NCBI GenBank assembly: GCA_019448385.1
Contig: JAGTXO010000010.1
Coordinates: 496,001 to 560,000, forward strand
From: Diacronema lutheri
Lineage: Eukaryota; Haptophyta; Pavlovophyceae; Pavlovales; Pavlovaceae
DNA length: 64,000 nt
Direction: 5' to 3'
Below are positions 59,575 through 64,000 of the stretch, in pieces. Both the position numbers and the translations under genes were made by a program. The notes beneath the pieces were generated by a model. That model did no database searches. It was not told the DNA's origin and worked only from the letters and a program-made list of their open reading frames with translations. Each line of letters begins with the position of its first letter. Within the stretch, counting starts at the first letter, position 1.

Positions 59575-60200
59575 TTACACCAGATAGCCATCGAGCTTGT
59601 GAGCGTGCTCGTGCGCCCGTGCGAGGTCCTTGGAGAGCGCGTCGGCGCGCGCGCACATGCCGTCGCATGATTTGGCCGGTGTCATGCTGTGCTTCCACGG
59701 CCTGGTGCTCGGCGTTGAGCGTGTCGTGATCCACGCGAACGAGCTGCAACCAGCTGCAGCAGCCGCGCGACGCCGCTGTCGCCGACGATGCGCTGGAGCA
59801 TGTGGCCCATGAGGTGCGCGCGGCACGTGGCGAGCGCGACGTTCTTGCGCAGCAGCGCGAGGATCCGGGCGCCGCGGACGAGCCGGCCCATGCACTTGAG
59901 CGCGTAGATTCGGCCGCACATGCACGCGCCGACGACCGAGTCGGCGGGCCCGCCGTCGAGCCAAAAGTTGGCCTCGGCCGCATCGCGGCGGCGGGCGACG
60001 CGCTGAAGGATGCGCACGCGGTAGTGCCGGTCGACGAGCAGCTCGTCGCCGAAGATCTCGTCGGGCAGCAGCTCGGAGACGTTCTGGGGGTACATGTTGT
60101 GCGAGCGAGCACGCGACGAGATCTCGTCGGGCGTGCCGTCCGTTCGTTCAGAGCAGAGCGCGTCGGACCGGCAGACAGACGATGCAGCGCGCGAAGGCAC
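59575..60200 (-). pseudogene. Cys-containing helical protein of element 2 (unknown)
   Basis: From about 60100, MYPQNVSELLPDEIFGDELL, then ANFWLDGGPADSVVGACMCG, then RNVALATCRAHLMGHMLQRI-type helices, and a coiled-coil end with HEHAHKLDGYLV in another frame. Frames upstream of 60200 to about 60400 may belong to it. About two breaks. It is divergent from the helicase across the inverted repeat. No match to a known replication, capsid or recombinase family was seen. Confidence 0.4.
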
Positions 60201-60510
60201 CTGCAGCGCGCGGCGTGGCCTCGCGTGCCGTCACGAAGCCGCCTGCGCGCACTGCGGAGGCGGCGAGCGCGACGAGGGCGGGCGCGGACGAGGTGCTGAG
60301 CGGCGTCACGTACGCGCCCTCGCCCGCCGAGCTCGACGCCGCGGCGCTGACGATGCGCGCGGCATACCACACCGACCGCCTCTGAGACGATGCGCGGCGC
60401 CTGCGGAGGACTGGTCCGTTGGCGCGCAAACCGTGGGCGAAAGGGCGCGAAGCCAACGGCCGTCCGCGCACGTTCAAACGCGCGCATACGGGTGGCTTCC
60501 TCCCACCTTC

Positions 60511-60830
60511 GGCGCCGCTTTTCAAAAGGGTGTAGGGTGTAGGGTGTCGGATGCAAAACAAGCCCTCCCCACATTTGGGCCCGACGTCATTCCTTCTTCG
60601 AAGCCGTGACGTTACTCACATACGAGTACTTTTACTTAGTGTAGGATGGATCTATTCTCTAAGTATTTACATAGTGTAGGGTGTAGGATAAGTACGGTTA
60701 TGAAAGTCCCATAGGGGGAGAAGGAATGACGCTGTGACGGAAGAAGGAGTGACGTCGGGCCCAAATGTGGGGAGGGCTTGTTTTGCATCCTACACCCTAC
60801 ACCCTACACCCTTTTAGAAAGCGGCGGCGC
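60511..60830. repeat. 320-bp inverted repeat with telomere-like GGGTGTA units
   Basis: Arms of about 90 bp: 60511-60600 and 60740-60830. Each outer arm has three GGGTGTA units followed by GGATGCAAAACAAGCCCTCC (TCGGATGC in the left arm) and CACATTTGGGCCCGACGTCA. The 140-bp centre is AT-rich (ACTTTTACTTAGTGTAGGAT; TATTTACATAGTGTAGGGTG). It looks like a MITE or a shared divergent promoter. As a consequence the divergent frames on both sides begin with the same peptide, MWGGLVLHPTPYTLHPF. Confidence 0.92.
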
Positions 60831-60979
60831 CTCGGAGCATGGCGGCTCGACAGCATGGCGCCTCGACAGCATGGCGTCGTCCAGCGTCACGCCGCGTCGT
60901 GGTCCTGCCGCTCCTCCGTGGCGCACGGATGGCGCTCCTCCGTGACGCAGCCGAACGACGCCGCGGCGTCACGGCCCGG

Positions 60980-63045
60980 GCGCAGTCGCCATCCTGGACG
61001 CCACGGATGGCGAACCGGTCGACGAGATCCGGCACGAGGACGTCTGCGCCATCGCCACGCAGCTCGACTGCGTCTACACGGGGCTCACGGGCTCGATGTT
61101 TGGCACCAAGTGGAACGTGTGCGGGGTCATGCTCCCGAAGCGCGCCGAGCAGCGGCCGCAGCCCGGCTCGGACGCCTTCGCCTCGTACAGCGTGGCCGCC
61201 TGGGCCGACACGTTCGACTCCACGGGGCTGTACGTGCCCGACGAGCGCGAGCGCGCGGCGGCGCTCGCGGCGGTGGCCGGTCTGCGCACGGCGCGCGCGC
61301 CGGCCGGGCCGGGCGGGCGCGAGCTCGCGCGCGCGCAGGGCTACGATCGCGCCGAGCAGGCTGCGAGCGCGGCGGCGGCGCGCGCGGCGATGGCCGAGGC
61401 CGGCCAGCAGCGCGCGCTCCACGGCGCGGTCGTCGACTCGGCGCTGCGCGGCGTGGGCGACCGGCTGCACTTTTGCGACGCGCCGGGCGGCACGGGCAAG
61501 ACGTTCGTCGAGCGCGCCATCATCGCCGCCGTGCGCGCGGATGGGCACGCGGTCGTCGTGTGCGCGTCCTCGGGCGTCGCCGCCACGCTGCTGCCCGACG
61601 GCCGCACCTTCCACTCGACCTTCAAGGTGCCCGTCGGCGCCGACTCGGACGGGCAAGCCGTTCAATGGCGTGCCGCGCTCCGAGCGCGGGCGCTCCGTGG
61701 CCGCCGCGGCGAATGATCGTGGGGGACGAGGCGCCGATGCAGAAGCGGGGCCGCCTCGACTCGCTCGATCGGTGTTTGCGCGACGTGACGGGCGTCGACG
61801 AGCGCTTCGGCGGCAAGACGTTGCTGCTCGCCGGCGACTTTTGCCAGTGCTTGCCGGTGGTGCGGCGCGGCTCGCGCGCGCAGATCGTGCGCTCCTGCCT
61901 CGAGTACTCGGCATCGTGGCAGCACGATCGGCCGTACGCCTTGGTCGAGAACTCTCGCGCCTCGAACGCGGCGCGCGACACGGGCGACGCGCTCGGCGCG
62001 GGCGAGTGGGCGAAGCTGCCGCGCAGCCTCGGCGACGGCGCCTTTCCCGCGGCGGTGCCGCCTGCGGGGGCCATGCCCGGCGCATTCCCGCTCGATCCCG
62101 TGCAGCTGACCGAGGCGTCTCGGCCTACCCGGCGGAGCTCGTAGCCACTCGCCTCCTCTCGCTCGGCGAGGGGCTGTGCAGCGGCACGCGGCTGGTCGTG
62201 CGCGGCGTGCGCGCCGGCGGCCGGCTGCTCGAGTGCGCGCGACCCGGCGCGGCCGCCGGGCGCGACAGCACAGTGCTCATCGCGCGCATCGACCACCACT
62301 CGCCCGACGAGGGCACGTTCGCGTTTGCATGGCTGCACCGCCAGTTCCCGGTGCGGCCGGCGTAACAAGGCGCAGGGTCAAGCGCTCGGGTGCGCGGGCG
62401 TGTGGCTCGCCGAGCCGTGCTTCACGCACGGCCAGCTCTACGTGGCCGCTTCGCGCGTCGGGCACGCGTCGCGCATCCGCTTTGCGCTTGGCCCGGACCA
62501 TGTGACGCGCACCGTCGTCTTCAAAGAGGTGCTCCGCGCGGTCAGCGGTGGCGAGGCGGCGGCGGCGGCGGCGGCATTCGCCGCGGCCGCCGTCGCCGCC
62601 GCGCGCGAATGCGCGGCGGCGGCGCGCGGTGGCGGCGGGCGCGGCGGGCGCGGCTCGGACGGCGCGCGCGGCGCCGGCGGCGGGCGGCGCGCTGGCGGCG
62701 GGCGCGACGCCGGCGCGCGGTGCTGCCCAGCACCCGCCGGCGCGACGCCCGTCGCGCCGCTCGCGGCCGACGCGCAGCCGGCGGGTGCTCGCCAACACCG
62801 CGCGCCGCGCGACTGGCCCGCGTACCTGCGCGCCCTTCTAGGGCGCGCAGGGGCCTCAAGCCGGCGCGCTGCCCGCCGCCGCGTGGGTCGCCGCCGCGCG
62901 CGTGCCGTCGGCGCTGCCGCCGTCCGGCGTCGCGCTCGCGCCGCTGCCGCAACCGCAGCCGCCGCCGCCGCCGCCGCCTGCCGGCAAGCTGGGCAAGCGC
63001 GCAGCGGCGGCGACGGCGGTGCGCGGCCCGGCGAGCAAGCGGTAG
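60980..63045 (+). pseudogene. Pif1-type SF1B helicase of element 2
   Basis: Begins in coding character near AVAILDATDGEPVDEI. Helicase motifs in order: DAPGGTGKTFVERAIIAAV (Walker A), VVVCASSGVAATLLPDG (Ia), TFHSTFKVP, MIVGDEAPMQKRG (Walker B), LLLAGDFCQCLPVV (III), ENSRASNAARD-like region, and finally NKAQGQALG with FTHGQLYVAASRV (V-VI). The closing part is Ala/Pro-rich and basic and ends RGPASKR at 63045. This set is typical of Pif1-family helicases in Helitrons, giant viruses and large algal transposons. No HUH replication domain was found, so Helitron membership is not shown. About three breaks. Confidence 0.78.
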
Positions 63046-64000
63046 CGGTGCCGCCGAGCCGGGGGCGGGCTCCGTGGGCGACGCGGCTTGGCCCGCCACT
63101 CGCACCACTCGCGCCGGGCGCGCACAACGCGCCGTGGTCCGCTGCGCGGCCGGGCGAAAATGCGGTCCTGGCTGCGGGGCGGATCCGACACGCCGTGGCC
63201 GTACAGCGCGTTCGGCATGGATTTGTTACTCATGCCATGGCGTCGCGCCACGATGACGCCCGTGGCCCCGGCGGCCAGCCTCGCGCCGCTACGCCGTGTC
63301 GTCGCGGCCGGCGCACACAGCGAACTGTGTGTCCGCGGCACATGCCCGGCTGCTCGCGCGCTGCAAGCTTGCCGAACTGCTCGCGCTGGAATGGCGCGCT
63401 GCGGGCGTGCCCGCGCACCGCGCGTGTGCCATGCGCGTTCCGGGAGCGCCGCGCCGCGCGCCGAAGCGGCGCGCGGCGCACGTGCGGCCTCGGGCCGAAG
63501 AGGGGCCGGCGCGACCGGCCGCGAGGCGGGCGCAGACGCTCGGCGTGCCGGTCGATGCGTCGTCCAAATCCGCGTCGGGCGGGTGCGCGCCTGGGCCGGC
63601 GCTGCGTGCAGTCGGCGGGGCCCGGCCACGCGCTCGGGCGTAACGTTCGCGCCTGTTCGGCCGAGGCGCACTCGCCGTCCCCTCGCGCCGGCAACGTGCG
63701 TGCGGGCCAGCACGCAGGCAGCGTACGATGCCACGGCAGCGGCGAGCGCGTCCCCGCCGGTGTGCCGCTCGGCGCCCCGTCACGCGCAACGTGCGCGCCG
63801 CCCGCTGCATGCGCACGCATACGCGCGCTGGCAGCGTGCGCACAATTGCCCGGGCAAGATCGTCCCGCGCTCGCGCCGCCGACGCATCATTCCATGTGTC
63901 CGTTTCGGCATCTGCCACCATCCACCAGCCCTCGAAAGCCGGCTTGCGCGTGGGCGCCCGTCCGGTGCGAGAAGCGGCTCGCGTCCTCGCGCGGGGCGCC
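63046..64000. other. Element 2 interior, no supported gene
   Basis: Frames on both strands are Arg/Ala-rich. A short stretch on the minus strand near 63180-63260 (VIVARRHGMSNKSMPNALYG) looks protein-like but is too short to assign. The window ends inside this region. Confidence 0.4.

Larger units (their letters stand above)
58720..64000. mobile_element. Second large element with shared end and Pif1-type helicase (element 2)
   Basis: The left edge resembles element 1's terminal sequence (compare 58,790-59,100 with 12,560-12,850 read on the minus strand), at lower identity than element 1's own repeats. Genes run outward from the middle: minus-strand frames at 59.1-60.4 kb and a plus-strand Pif1-type helicase at 61-63 kb, separated by an inverted repeat. 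The right end lies beyond the window. About three breaks in the helicase and at least two in the minus-strand genes; it looks older than element 1. Confidence 0.6.

Noticed and set aside
60980-63045. Helitron identity for element 2
   Set aside because: Pif1 motifs are clear but no HUH replication domain, no 3' hairpin with CTRR end and no AT target were found in the window; the shared terminal repeats argue against a classical Helitron.

Overview
This looks like nuclear DNA of a GC-rich unicellular eukaryote, most likely an alga with a complex (secondary, red-lineage) plastid such as a haptophyte. That is an inference, not a species call. The signs are short GT-AG introns, mitochondrial leaders (a ClpX, an SLC25 carrier family member), a probable signal-peptide-plus-transit-peptide leader, a VTE5-type phytol kinase, flagellate-type genes (ARMC3, CCDC112, an IQ-motif protein) and no bacterial operon structure. 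Long runs of G or C (about 20-40 nt) recur between genes and inside introns.

Layout. (1) 1 to about 12,900: a large mobile element, cut by the window start, with about 1.8 kb terminal inverted repeats that are almost identical (1-1790 and 10853-12642). Between them are a helical-bundle/kinase/LRR gene, pieces of a second LRR gene and a 'VSHAW' gene, a zinc-ribbon gene, and a TV-Pol plus superfamily-3 helicase gene of the kind known from virophages, Polinton-like viruses and transpoviron-like elements. I saw no capsid gene. Most genes are broken, so I treat it as a fossil or non-autonomous copy, although the near-identity of the repeats implies recent movement or gene conversion. (2) 13,000-58,620: a gene-dense host block of about 26 genes on alternating strands, many in divergent pairs with start codons only 29-125 bp apart. 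It encodes a membrane protein, a heme-dependent oxidative N-demethylase-like protein, a phytol kinase, a huge calpain-like pseudoprotease, a CLASP/TOG protein, a sulfotransferase, a PARP, a mitochondrial ClpX, a RING/EF-hand membrane protein, UTP23, a ZNF830-like protein, ARMC3, a NEK kinase, a ShK/prolyl 4-hydroxylase, an AAA+ lid fragment, a multi-pass membrane protein, a FAR1/MULE fragment, a Fanzor-like remnant, CCDC112, a beta-propeller protein, an SLC25 carrier, a plastid-type small protein, an IQ protein, a TauD-like dioxygenase and a galactokinase-like gene with a segment missing. (3) About 58,720 to the window end: a second large element, cut by the window end. Its left edge is recognisably the same terminal sequence as element 1, but its interior carries a Pif1-type helicase instead of TV-Pol/SF3.

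The main discovery candidate is this pair: two elements sharing end sequence and a terminal proline/charge-rich gene but carrying different replication modules, one of them also carrying host immune-like (LRR, kinase, VSHAW) genes. Small palindromic, MITE-like repeats (10783-10833, 13039-13124, 60511-60830) sit in or beside these elements.

Throughout, domain calls come from reading motifs by eye; no database search was run. Exon joins for host genes are inferred from GT/AG sites and reading-frame continuity.
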